A DNA stretch of 64,000 nt, from NCBI RefSeq assembly GCF_014529625.1, contig NZ_CP076039.1, positions 2,170,001 to 2,234,000 of the forward strand, read 5' to 3'. The notes below the pieces were generated by a model that ran no database searches, had not been told where the DNA came from, and worked only from the letters and a program-made list of their open reading frames with translations. Below are positions 8,554 to 16,903 of this stretch, in pieces. Position numbers and translations under genes: made by a program. Within the stretch, counting starts at the first letter, position 1. Every line of letters begins with the position of its first letter. The stretch comes from Candidatus Pelagisphaera phototrophica (lineage in GTDB: Bacteria > Verrucomicrobiota > Verrucomicrobiia > Opitutales > Opitutaceae).

Positions 8554-9906
8554 CTACACGCTCTCTGGATCCGGGTGTATCCAGGGAGAGCGATAAGGTC
8601 GAGCCAGTAGGGTGTTTGCTTCGTGGTCTCCACGTACCGTGTGGCTAATCGGTTCCCATTCTAGAGTGCGACCCAATTGCATGGCCAGGTTCGCGAGGAT
8701 GCAGGATGTGCTTGAGATATGTCCTTGCTCAATGTCCGCCACCGGTTTGTCTCGAGTCTCAATACATGATAGAAAATCCTTCATGTGGCCTCGGATGGCG
8801 GGGGCGACATGCTTTTCAAGCCCCTTTTCCGTTTTGTCCTCTGGGTATTGTTCAAGTTCGAAGGCGACGTCCTTATGGATAGGTTTTTGATTCTTGTCCT
8901 GCGGAATGAAGTCGTACTTGTGAACACTGGCCTTGAGTGTACCTTTTTCTCCGTAAAAGATTACCGCCCATGGATAATCTGGGTCGGGAGCGGTTCCCCA
9001 TGATCTATGATTCCAAACCATTTGCATATCTCCATAGTCGAAGGTGGCGGTCTGGGTGTCCGTGATGTTGGCCTTGCTGTCTTTATCCACAAATATACCG
9101 CCAGAAGAACTGATTTTCGTTGGCCAACCGCGATCCATCATCCAGCGTGCTGTATCTAACATGTGAACACACATGTCGCCAACAATTCCGTTACCATATT
9201 CCATGAACGCTCTCCATTTACGAGGATGGACAAAGCTATTGTAAGGGCGCATAGGTGCAGGACCTGTCCACATCTCATAATCGAGGTGACTGGGGGGATT
9301 GGTGTCGGGTGGGTTTCCCTTGGCCCGCATATGGTAATAGCAGCAAAGCTCAACATAGGCGATCCTTCCTAGTTTCCCTTCCTGTATGAGCTCACGGGCC
9401 TCGACCAGGTGCGGAGTGCTGCGGCGTTGGGTGCCGACTTGGACCACGCGTCCGTATTTTCGAGCGGCGGCAAGCATAGCCTGGCTTTCGACCACATCCA
9501 CACCGGTTGGTTTTTGAACATAGACATCGGCACCTGCTTTAACGGCGTCAATCATGGGCAACGCATGCCAGTGGTCGGGAGTGTCGATGAGGACAATGTC
9601 CAAGTCCTTTTCCTTTAGCATCTCTCGGTAGTCGCCGTAAGTTCGCGGCCTTTTCTTCGAGAGTTGGCGTGAAGCAACGATATCGGCTGCCTCCGATAGC
9701 ATTTGGCTGTCGACATCACAGAGCGATACTACCTCGATCGGAGCAACTTGAATCAGCCGAAGAAGATCGCATTTCCCGTACCATCCTGTGCCGATCAGGC
9801 CGACACGCTTGGGGGCTATGCCAGCGGCGTTCGCAAACTTTGGCAAGTTAAGAGCAGAGAGGGCGAATCCAGCGGAACTGGACTTAAGAAAACGACGACG
9901 ATTCAT
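8554..9906 (-). CDS. Gfo/Idh/MocA family oxidoreductase with Tat signal
   Basis: 450 residues from ATG 9906. The N-terminus MNRRRFLKSSSAGFALSALN is a twin-arginine leader (RRRFLK), so the folded, cofactor-loaded enzyme is exported. The mature part begins with a Rossmann motif (RVGLIGTGWYGKCDLLRL), then the family's VYVQKPTGVDV (the EKP-equivalent lysine-proline) and the substrate-domain run WRAFMEYGNGIVGDMCVHMLD, with the His-Met-Leu-Asp typical of exported Verrucomicrobiota/Planctomycetota members. Related proteins act on sugars or inositols using tightly bound NAD(P). The gene stands alone. Confidence 0.9.
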   Translation of the reverse strand: MNRRRFLKSSSAGFALSALNLPKFANAAGIAPKRVGLIGTGWYGKCDLLRLIQVAPIEVVSLCDVDSQMLSEAADIVASRQLSKKRPRTYGDYREMLKEKDLDIVLIDTPDHWHALPMIDAVKAGADVYVQKPTGVDVVESQAMLAAARKYGRVVQVGTQRRSTPHLVEARELIQEGKLGRIAYVELCCYYHMRAKGNPPDTNPPSHLDYEMWTGPAPMRPYNSFVHPRKWRAFMEYGNGIVGDMCVHMLDTARWMMDRGWPTKISSSGGIFVDKDSKANITDTQTATFDYGDMQMVWNHRSWGTAPDPDYPWAVIFYGEKGTLKASVHKYDFIPQDKNQKPIHKDVAFELEQYPEDKTEKGLEKHVAPAIRGHMKDFLSCIETRDKPVADIEQGHISSTSCILANLAMQLGRTLEWEPISHTVRGDHEANTLLARPYRSPWIHPDPESV

Positions 9907-10071
9907 AAGACGATTGTCAGTAGCTTTCCGCTATAGATCAACAACGATATTCCTATCAGTTCCCCCAATTATGGGCAAGGGGACGTCATTATACGGCACT
10001 CGTCTTTGTCGCTTCTTGATTACCTGAAAAAGTATTGAGGTGAGAATCTTTAGGAGTCTTGCTTTCGTTTC

Positions 10072-10386
10072 ATGGATGAAACGGAAAAACGCACTAAAGC
10101 ATGGGTGGGAGATGCGGTACTTGCTTTGTTTGCTCGGGAGTGGATTCTGGATCAGAAGGAAATTGAGCCGGGTAACCGGATTGAGGTTTTCACTAGTTTG
10201 ACTTCCAATCAGTTTCTCGCATGCATTGGAGAGCCGACGATAGTTGAGGCTAGAATAGGCAAAGTGTACGCGGCAGAAGGATTGCCAGCGGCTTTTGACT
10301 ATATTCAACGAGAAATTTTGCCTGTATTCAAAAAGCAGCGACGTAACCTGGTAAAAAGGACTCGCAGCTATCGAGACCGAAAATAA
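10072..10386 (+). CDS. small RNase III-domain protein (mini-III-like)
   Basis: 104 residues from ATG 10072. KAWVGDAVLALFAREWIL corresponds to the FLGDAVL/YIGDAVY signature of RNase III and Mini-III, and EARIGKVYAAEGLPAAFDYI corresponds to the second acidic helix (EA.IGA.Y...G). It keeps the Asp of GDAV and the Glu of EARIG, but the preceding Glu of the canonical ERLEFLGD is not present. There is no dsRNA-binding domain. Mini-III trims 23S rRNA in Bacillus; the role here is unknown and may be rRNA or structured-RNA processing. It converges with the possible sigma factor gene. Confidence 0.6.
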   Translation: MDETEKRTKAWVGDAVLALFAREWILDQKEIEPGNRIEVFTSLTSNQFLACIGEPTIVEARIGKVYAAEGLPAAFDYIQREILPVFKKQRRNLVKRTRSYRDRK

Positions 10387-10408
10387 TATGGTTCCAGGGC
10401 TTTCCGGA

Positions 10409-11221
10409 TCAACCGGTTGGAATTCGCGTGAAGGAAAACTGGTTGATCAAGTTGTCGCGAAAGTTGGGCTGGTTGATCGGCACTATTTGAAATTTTTCGA
10501 TGAGACGCTCTTTGAACGAGTCAATAACTGATTGTTCGAAACACGCTTGCTGCTTGAATTCTGCCAATTCGCAGCGGTAACTGAGCCAGTCAGCCTTGAA
10601 TTGTCTAATCAACGGTTGCTCGATCAATTCTTTCTCAATGGTCATTGACTCACGAGGCTTCAATTTGCCTTCAAGCAAATCGTTCACGCTTAAGAGAAGG
10701 ATCTTTTGCGAAGTCTTAAGGGATTGCTGCTCAAATCCTGTAAGAATGCATTTCAATTCGGTCAAAGCGCTCGTGATCTCGTGCTTTTTGATGCGTGTGG
10801 CCAAGTGCATCCCTCGATAGGACCAATTCTGAAACGTTCGAGCGACAAGAAGGAATCTTTGGGTGTGGTTCAGCTGACCGAGCTTTTCGTGGGGGAATTC
10901 GAATTCCGGCGAGAGAGGAAAGCTTCTCTTTTCCAGAAGGACGCCCAGGAAGCGCTCAAAATCGGAAACTCTCCGTATGTAGGGGGCATACTTCCAGCAG
11001 TCGCGCAAGGTTGACTGAATGATATTGAGTCGCTCTTCCTCGTCCGAATAACCGGTCAAGTAGAAGTACTCAGAGAGAAAGTCCAAGTAGCAGATGGCCG
11101 CTTGAGTGAAGGCACAGGCATTTTGGGACCCACCTTTTTTCAGCAAGCTTCGAATGCTGCGACGACTGAGGCCATGATGTGGCAGGTCTTTATTGGAGGT
11201 GACGCTTTTGATGGAAATCAT
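10409..11221 (-). CDS. unrecognised protein, possibly a very divergent sigma-70-type factor
   Basis: 270 residues from ATG 11221, no signal peptide or membrane helix. I do not recognise it with certainty. The stretch DFLSEYFYLTGYSDEEERLN followed by STLRDCWKYAPYIRRVSDFE has the pattern of sigma region 2 (acidic segment, aromatic helix, then an R-rich F-containing helix). LNHTQRFLLVARTFQNWSY followed by ATRIKKHEITSALTELK looks like region 4 with a helix-turn-helix. Both resemblances are weak and partly by eye. It lies 37 bp downstream of another unknown gene on the same strand, so the two are probably one operon. Confidence 0.4.
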   Translation of the reverse strand: MISIKSVTSNKDLPHHGLSRRSIRSLLKKGGSQNACAFTQAAICYLDFLSEYFYLTGYSDEEERLNIIQSTLRDCWKYAPYIRRVSDFERFLGVLLEKRSFPLSPEFEFPHEKLGQLNHTQRFLLVARTFQNWSYRGMHLATRIKKHEITSALTELKCILTGFEQQSLKTSQKILLLSVNDLLEGKLKPRESMTIEKELIEQPLIRQFKADWLSYRCELAEFKQQACFEQSVIDSFKERLIEKFQIVPINQPNFRDNLINQFSFTRIPTG

Positions 11222-11258
11222 GTTTCAGGAGGGAGGATGGCTTCGCTGGGATGCCGTT

Positions 11259-11921
11259 TTATTCTTCTTCGAAACGTCGCGCTACGGCAGTGCGGCAATC
11301 TGACATTACTCGAAGCCAGATTTCCCGAATATCGAACAGTCGAATCTTCGCATGTTTCGAAAATGCGTTTAGCGGAGCGATGTTCTTCGTTTCGAATTCA
11401 TTCAACTGAGAAAGGAGTTTGTTGATCTGGCTCAACCCGCGTTTACAGTAGGCCGTCGCAAGCGCATAGTCGCCGAGATCCAAAGCGGTTACCGCGAGTA
11501 AGCCGTATTGCTCTGAACTGGAGATCGTTTTTTGAATCTTCAAAGCGGAGACAGGTGAGATCTGCTCGGAGCAAAGGGAGACATGTTGGGACCATCTTTC
11601 GGTTAAACAGTTATGCAGCGCTTTGCTAGCGATGTAAAGGGGATGCTTGTGCAATGTGTACGGCTGATCCGAAAACGCCTCAATCCCATTGTCTGCGACC
11701 TCTTGATCTTGAGGGTCGGCGTTCGTATCCCAACCCATAAAAAGGGCCACTTCGTCAATTCGATTCTGGTTTCGGGCTAGCTTGTTGTAGAGTTTCTGGT
11801 ACCTGCGTACCTGATCTTTCTCATTGGCCAAATAGACTTCCCAGTCATGCTCGTTCCATACGGACTCCCAACTGTCGTCCCACTCGCTGTCAGGGTTGCT
11901 TTCGGATTCGAAATGGGACAT
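11259..11921 (-). CDS. unknown helical cytosolic protein, partner of the possible sigma factor
   Basis: 220 residues from ATG 11921. The N-terminus is strongly acidic and Trp-rich (DSEWDDSWESVWNEHDWE), followed by a charged helix (DQVRRYQKLYNKLARNQNR). The rest is predicted helical, with TPR-like spacing around ALDLGDYALATAYCKRGL. There is no leader or membrane segment. It is upstream of the possible sigma-like gene with a 37-bp gap. By analogy such a pair could be sigma plus anti-sigma or adaptor, but nothing in the sequence proves it. Confidence 0.55.
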   Translation of the reverse strand: MSHFESESNPDSEWDDSWESVWNEHDWEVYLANEKDQVRRYQKLYNKLARNQNRIDEVALFMGWDTNADPQDQEVADNGIEAFSDQPYTLHKHPLYIASKALHNCLTERWSQHVSLCSEQISPVSALKIQKTISSSEQYGLLAVTALDLGDYALATAYCKRGLSQINKLLSQLNEFETKNIAPLNAFSKHAKIRLFDIREIWLRVMSDCRTAVARRFEEE

Positions 11922-12101
11922 ATTTGATTAACAAGCTTTTTAAAACAGGGTAAAACTAGGATCGAAAATTTTCATTTGCAAACGAAATGTCCAAAAATCT
12001 GTGCGAATGCGTGTAGGCACGGTTAGCCAATAATTGTAATTGCGCATACTTAGGATATTTACGATTGGCAAATTACGTTTTTGGTTAAACATTAGTGACT
12101 T

Positions 12102-12386
12102 ATGGAATTTTCAGAGAATATTTTCCATCTTTCCGCCCGTTTTTCAGGCCATGTACAGGGTGTGGGTTTTCGTTATGCCACGAAGCAGCTGGCCAAGGGA
12201 TTCGACGTCACGGGTCACGTCCGTAACCTTACGGACGGACGAGTGGAGCTCGAGGCAGAAGGGACCGAAGGAGAGTGCCAACGATTTTTAGGCGAGATTT
12301 TAAGTGAGCTTGATTCCTACATCCGAAGGACCGAGTGCAGAACAGGGAAACGAGTTCGCCTTTACAAGGAGTTCAGTATCAAGTAG
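12102..12386 (+). CDS. acyP: acylphosphatase
   Basis: 94 residues from ATG 12102. It matches the acylphosphatase family (PF00708) over its whole length: FSGHVQGVGFRYATKQLAK contains the phosphate-binding loop with the catalytic Arg (GFRY), and GHVRNLTDGRVELEAEG carries the catalytic Asn (RNL). The enzyme hydrolyses the carboxyl-phosphate bond of acylphosphates such as 1,3-bisphosphoglycerate. It is the first gene of a tight + strand run; only 6 bp separate it from the ABC ATPase. Confidence 0.93.
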   Translation: MEFSENIFHLSARFSGHVQGVGFRYATKQLAKGFDVTGHVRNLTDGRVELEAEGTEGECQRFLGEILSELDSYIRRTECRTGKRVRLYKEFSIK

Positions 12387-12392
12387 CCACCT

Positions 12393-13241
12393 ATGGTTAT
12401 GACCCCAGCGATTGCGATCAGAGGCCTGACGAAAGACTTTCGCGTTTCAGGCTCTAGCAAGCGGCTAAGAGCCGTTGATGATCTGTCTTTGGAGATTCAT
12501 CGAAATTCCATTTACGGGCTTTTGGGCCCCAATGGTTCCGGGAAAAGCACAACGATCAAGATCGCTCTTGGTCTGGTGCAGCCAAGCGTTGGGGAATGTG
12601 AAGTTCTCGGGATCCCTAGCACTAACCCCGCCGCTCGGACTAATGTTGGCTATCTGCCAGAAGCCCCTTACTTTCAAAGATTCCTAACGGGTAGGGAACT
12701 GCTGAAATATTTTGGATGCTTGTCTAATGTACCCAAAGAAAAGATACAGGGGAGAATAGAGTATTTGCTAAATCGGGTGGGTCTTGAAGACGCGGGTGAT
12801 AGAAGAGTAGGCGGATACTCCAAAGGCATGCTGCAGCGCATCGGTCTGGCTCAAGCCTTGGTTGGCGATCCCGATTTGCTCGTACTTGATGAGCCTACTG
12901 CGGGAGTGGATCCGGTAGGTGCAGCCGAAATCGCATCGCTTATCCTTGAGCTTAAGAAGGAAGGAAAGACGGTGTTGCTCTGTTCCCATCTTCTTTCGCA
13001 GGTTGAGAGTGTCTGTGATCGAGTGGCGATAATGGGACGGGGAAGGTTGCTTATCGAAGGCAGCGTGGATACGTTAATTCAGGAAGAGGATTGTTCCTCT
13101 ATGCGTATTGACCAAGTTTCCAGTATATTAAGAGGCTCCATCGAACAATTGGCTAAAGAACATGGGGGGTTGGTCTCATCTCCTTCGAGAAGCTTGGAAG
13201 AACTGTTTTTGGAACTTGCGAACAAGAAGGAGGAAAGGTGA
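12393..13241 (+). CDS. ABC transporter ATP-binding protein
   Basis: 282 residues from ATG 12393. Walker A is GLLGPNGSGKST (around residues 44-55), the signature is GGYSKGMLQRIGLAQAL and Walker B is LLVLDEPTAGVD, followed by the H-loop LLCSHLLSQ. The CcmA/NatA-type architecture, with a roughly 60-residue C-terminal tail, is typical of exporters that pair with a 6-TM permease. Its stop codon overlaps the GTG start of the permease gene (GTGA), so they are translationally coupled. The cargo is unknown. Confidence 0.93.
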   Translation: MVMTPAIAIRGLTKDFRVSGSSKRLRAVDDLSLEIHRNSIYGLLGPNGSGKSTTIKIALGLVQPSVGECEVLGIPSTNPAARTNVGYLPEAPYFQRFLTGRELLKYFGCLSNVPKEKIQGRIEYLLNRVGLEDAGDRRVGGYSKGMLQRIGLAQALVGDPDLLVLDEPTAGVDPVGAAEIASLILELKKEGKTVLLCSHLLSQVESVCDRVAIMGRGRLLIEGSVDTLIQEEDCSSMRIDQVSSILRGSIEQLAKEHGGLVSSPSRSLEELFLELANKKEER

Positions 13242-14089
13242 GCGAATCCACCAAAAGGTTAAGCTGGTCCACTTCTCGTGTAGTCACGATTGGATTGAAC
13301 ACCTTCCGCGAGGCGGTGCGAACGAAGCTGTTTATCGCCATGACGACTCTCGCCATGTGCACACTCGCGAGTTCCTTTCTTTTTTGCGAGTTCAATTTTG
13401 GTTCATCGGAACTGAAGTTCATTGCCGACTTCGGTTTTGGCGGGATGACCGTCTTTGGCTCTGCACTGGCGGTGATTGTAACAGCCCAGCTTTTCAACGG
13501 AGAGATTGAACATCGCACCGCACTCACCTTGCTGGCTAAACCGATCCACCGCTCAGAATTTGTCCTGGGGAAATTCCTCGGCTCTTGGGCCACGGTGACG
13601 TGCTTTCTTGGAATGCTCAGCGTTTGCCTCGTTTTTGCGCTTTGGTTTCGCGAAACGAGCATCCTGGCGGAGTATCCTGATGATTTCGAGGGTGGAAGGA
13701 GGATCGTCCAGTATGGAGAGATTGTCTGGTTCTCGGTCGTTCAGGTTTTTCGCATCGGAATCCTGTGTGCCGTGGTCATCCTGTTCTCCACCTACGCAAC
13801 GTCATCACTCTTCGCGATGGTTATGGGAGTGCTGGTTTGGATCGCGGGACAGTTACAACACATTGCTACAGAAGCAAGGGGAGTAGTAGACAACTTGATT
13901 TTGAAATCTGTTTACGCGCTCGCCAGTTTCGCTTTGCCCAACTTTCATTTGTTTGATATCGGCGAAAAGTTGGCGTTGGGCGAGTCATTGCCAAGCTCGC
14001 TATACTTAAAACTGTTCGTCTATGCTTTTCTGTATTCAAGTTTCTATTTAGCGGTCGCTTCCGCCAGCTTCAACCGACGTGAGCTCTAA
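13238..14089 (+). CDS. ABC transporter permease (ABC-2 type)
   Basis: 283 residues from GTG 13238. About six hydrophobic segments are visible, among them TKLFIAMTTLAMCTLASSFL, GMTVFGSALAVIVTAQLF and TVTCFLGMLSVCLVFALWF. LFNGEIEHRTALTLLAKPIHR, a cytosolic loop typical of ABC-2/NosY-like permeases (coupling E-x-x-x-x-T-L-L-x-x-P), supports the call. It overlaps the ATPase gene by 4 bp and the following TPR gene by 11 bp, so the three act as a unit. The transported substrate is unknown. Confidence 0.88.
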   Translation: MSESTKRLSWSTSRVVTIGLNTFREAVRTKLFIAMTTLAMCTLASSFLFCEFNFGSSELKFIADFGFGGMTVFGSALAVIVTAQLFNGEIEHRTALTLLAKPIHRSEFVLGKFLGSWATVTCFLGMLSVCLVFALWFRETSILAEYPDDFEGGRRIVQYGEIVWFSVVQVFRIGILCAVVILFSTYATSSLFAMVMGVLVWIAGQLQHIATEARGVVDNLILKSVYALASFALPNFHLFDIGEKLALGESLPSSLYLKLFVYAFLYSSFYLAVASASFNRREL

Positions 14090-14828
14090 TAGATCCATTA
14101 TACCCATTTGTGCTGGACTGGCTCTCTTGATCGGTTGGGCTGTTGCTCCCCTTGACCAATCGATCGCGGAAAGACTAGGTCAAAATTCAGAGGTTGAGAC
14201 GCTGCGAAATCTCGATTCCCAGTTTGGGCAAGGGTTATCGGTCGCTATCCTGGGTGGCTATCGATCGGTAGCGGCCAATTTGGTGTGGCTTGCAATGAAC
14301 CAGAATTGGGAGCAGCGAGATCTCGTTGGAACGCTTGGAAAGCTAGCCTTTGCCACCAGTATTGATCCTAGACCTGAGCTTTTCTGGCTTAATGGATCGC
14401 GAATCATAGCCAATGACATGCCTACATGGGTCATTGGAATCGATAATACAGATTTACAGGTCGAGTCGGCTGAAAGAAGGGCGATTGCGAGCCAATTTGC
14501 GAACAGGGCGCTCGGATTCCTGGAGGGGAGCAGAGTTTACCACGAGCAAAACCCGAAGATCTATATCGAAGAAGCAATGATTCTCTGGCGAAAGGCAAAT
14601 GATCTGGAAGGAGCCGTGGGGCGATTCGAACAGGCGATTCGGGCAGAAAGCCCACCTTTCTACGTCTACAGGGTGTACGGGGAGCTACTCGTGAAACTTG
14701 ATCGGAAAGAAAAGGCACTAAAACTCCTAGAAACGCACTACGAGACACTTTCCGAAGATTCTATAGAAGCGATGAAGCCTGTCGTCGCCGATCGAATACG
14801 AAACTTGCGCAGAGAACTAGGTCACTGA
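14079..14828 (+). CDS. membrane-anchored TPR-like protein linked to the ABC transporter
   Basis: 249 residues from GTG 14079, which overlaps the permease gene by 11 bp. One N-terminal hydrophobic segment (IPICAGLALLIGWAVAPL) could be a signal anchor. The body is helical: AILGGYRSVAANLVWLAMN is followed by TPR-like units, the last around residues 183-225 (AVGRFEQAIRAESPPFYVY, then ELLVKLDRKEKALKLL). Proteins of this layout often follow an ABC-2 pair in Verrucomicrobiota. The function is unknown, but strict overlap suggests a shared role in export or assembly. Confidence 0.65.
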   Translation: MSSNRSIIPICAGLALLIGWAVAPLDQSIAERLGQNSEVETLRNLDSQFGQGLSVAILGGYRSVAANLVWLAMNQNWEQRDLVGTLGKLAFATSIDPRPELFWLNGSRIIANDMPTWVIGIDNTDLQVESAERRAIASQFANRALGFLEGSRVYHEQNPKIYIEEAMILWRKANDLEGAVGRFEQAIRAESPPFYVYRVYGELLVKLDRKEKALKLLETHYETLSEDSIEAMKPVVADRIRNLRRELGH

Positions 14829-14878
14829 TTCCTGACTTTTCTTGCTTAATACCTGTCCTTAATCTCAATTCATTTTCA

Positions 14879-15475
14879 ATGAGCGACAATTTATATCCCA
14901 TTTCCGATCGGCTCCTGAAGCAGAGTGACCGCGAGTCTCTGGTAGGCCAATCCGCAAAAGTAATTTGGATGTGCGGTTTGTCGGGCTCGGGTAAAAGCAC
15001 TCTAGCGACCGCATTAGAGAAGAAGCTCTTCTCACAGAAACGTTTAGTCTATGTATTAGATGGAGATAACATCCGTACAGGACTGAACAGCGGCCTCAGC
15101 TTCTCAGATGAGGATCGAAGAGAGAACATTCGTCGAATCGCTGAAGTTTCTAAGCTGTTCGTTGATGCGGGGGTCATTTCGATCAATTCCTTTATCACTC
15201 CCAACGCTGATCTTCGAAAGATGGCTCGGGAGACTATTGGCAAGGAGAATTTGATTGAAGTGTATGTTAAGGCCTCATTCGAAACCTGTATGAAGCGAGA
15301 TGTGAAAGGCCTATATGCGAAGGCGGACAAAGGTCTAGTGCCTCTGTTTACGGGAAAGGACTCTGGATTTGAAGAACCCCCAGATTCGGACTTGGTTATT
15401 GATACGGAGGCACAGTCTGTAGAGGAGTCGCTTGAGTTGCTGTTTCAATTTGTGTCGCCACTCATTGAAATCTAA
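14879..15475 (+). CDS. cysC: adenylylsulfate kinase (APS kinase)
   Basis: 198 residues from ATG 14879. MCGLSGSGKSTLATALEKKL is the P-loop, VYVLDGDNIRTGLNSGL the APS-binding D-G-D-N-x-R motif, and FSDEDRRENIRRIAEVSKLF the conserved helix of CysC. The enzyme phosphorylates APS to PAPS. PAPS feeds sulfate reduction or sulfotransferases; no CysD/CysN, PAPS reductase or sulfotransferase gene is in the window. It sits in a run with transporter and membrane genes, which hints at a role in sulfated-polymer synthesis, but that is inference. Confidence 0.92.
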   Translation: MSDNLYPISDRLLKQSDRESLVGQSAKVIWMCGLSGSGKSTLATALEKKLFSQKRLVYVLDGDNIRTGLNSGLSFSDEDRRENIRRIAEVSKLFVDAGVISINSFITPNADLRKMARETIGKENLIEVYVKASFETCMKRDVKGLYAKADKGLVPLFTGKDSGFEEPPDSDLVIDTEAQSVEESLELLFQFVSPLIEI

Positions 15476-15496
15476 AGCGACAAGCAATACGATAGG

Positions 15497-16897
15497 ATGA
15501 CACTATACCTTCTCAAAATCGGTAAATGGTTGTTGAGCAAGGTAGCGGTTTTATTGATCGCGACTGCGGTAGCGGTCGGAGCATTCGCCCTGTATTTATA
15601 TGTTGGTGATAGTATTCGAGCAGACCGCGAGCGAATGGCGAAGCTTCAGGAAGCCCAAGAAATGGGACAGGTTGCCTATGAAAAACTGGAGAATGCGCAT
15701 ACGGAAATTCTATTTATCACAAATGAGCTGAACGAAGCTCGCGAAAAGCTTAAACTAGCCAATGAACTTGTTGAGAGACTAGAGGGATTCCTCTCCAAAT
15801 TGGAATATCTCTTTTTGTCTGAGAGCGAGAAGAAGAAAGTCGACAATGAGCTCGCTCTGGCGAAGAACGAGAGCTCTCAGCTCGGGCCTCTTATCGAGTC
15901 GCTGAGAGTTAAGTATGCTAGCCTGAGAGTTGACCGGACCAATCTCTCCGATGAAGTGCGTTCGTTGGAGGAAAAGATCGCCTCTTTGGAGTCGAGCTCC
16001 TCGGAGATGGTCCGGTACATCGACAATTCTTGGAATGTAATTAAGGTCTACCTGCCAATCGCGCTGACCGTAGTGATTGCCGGACCGATTGTGCTTAAAT
16101 TGATAGCCTTTTATATTATCGCTCCGATTTTCCACTGGGTACGGCCTGTAAAATTTTCTGATAAACAATTGCCGGTTCCAATGATTCTCGACAGCGGAGT
16201 GTCTGTTTCCCTGAAAGTTAGAGAAGGAGAGCAAGCTTGGATTAAGGAATCCTACTTGCAGGCTTCTGATGAAAGTCTGGCGAGAAGGACACGGTTTGTA
16301 TTGAATTGGCAGATACCGATTACCTGTTTGGCGGCAGGACTGATTGAGTTGGTAGAGTTCGCCTCAGAAAATGCTTCGATGAATGGAGCAATTACTGCCT
16401 CCACTCAAAACAAGCCAGATATGGAGTTAAGCTTGGTGGAGATACCCGAAAATGGATCCTTGATATTGAGACCTAGCCACCTAGTCGGACTCATTGGGTC
16501 GGGCACGGCACCCGTTTCCATCCGTCGCAGGTGGAGCTTTGACCGGGCTCAAGCTTGGATGACTTTGCAGTTCCGCTATTTCGAGTTTGTAGGACCTTGT
16601 CGAATGGTGGTTTCTGGCATTCGTGGGGTTCGTTCGGAGCGAATTTTGTCCACCGATGGCAAAGGTCGCCGGGCGAACCAGGACTCAACGATCGGCTTTA
16701 CTCCGGACTTGGAGTTTGGCGCCGCGCGAGCGGAAGCCTTTTGGGCCTACTTTAGGGGATTCAATCCCTTGTTCGACGATATGTTTAGAGGGGAGGGAAC
16801 CTTTTTTTGCCAGGAAATCTCGAAGGGTGAAGCATCCGGACCCGTACGCTTCTGGGTAGGATTAAGGGATGCGTTTTTGAAAATTGTCGGGATCTAG
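15497..16897 (+). CDS. coiled-coil inner-membrane protein with a C-terminal AIM24-like domain (uncertain)
   Basis: 466 residues from ATG 15497. Residues ~10-35 are a membrane helix (VAVLLIATAVAVGAFALYLY), ~40-170 a long coiled coil rich in E/K/L (ELNEAREKLKLANELVERLE), and ~178-208 a second hydrophobic stretch (LPIALTVVIAGPIVLKLIAF). The C-terminal ~240 residues form a beta-rich domain: SVSLKVREGEQAWIKESYLQ and SLILRPSHLVGLIGSGTAPV are reminiscent of AIM24/TIGR00266 proteins. It follows cysC by 21 bp and precedes the HAD gene by 6 bp. The biological role is unknown. Confidence 0.6.
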   Translation: MTLYLLKIGKWLLSKVAVLLIATAVAVGAFALYLYVGDSIRADRERMAKLQEAQEMGQVAYEKLENAHTEILFITNELNEAREKLKLANELVERLEGFLSKLEYLFLSESEKKKVDNELALAKNESSQLGPLIESLRVKYASLRVDRTNLSDEVRSLEEKIASLESSSSEMVRYIDNSWNVIKVYLPIALTVVIAGPIVLKLIAFYIIAPIFHWVRPVKFSDKQLPVPMILDSGVSVSLKVREGEQAWIKESYLQASDESLARRTRFVLNWQIPITCLAAGLIELVEFASENASMNGAITASTQNKPDMELSLVEIPENGSLILRPSHLVGLIGSGTAPVSIRRRWSFDRAQAWMTLQFRYFEFVGPCRMVVSGIRGVRSERILSTDGKGRRANQDSTIGFTPDLEFGAARAEAFWAYFRGFNPLFDDMFRGEGTFFCQEISKGEASGPVRFWVGLRDAFLKIVGI

Positions 16898-16903
16898 GTC
16901 CTA

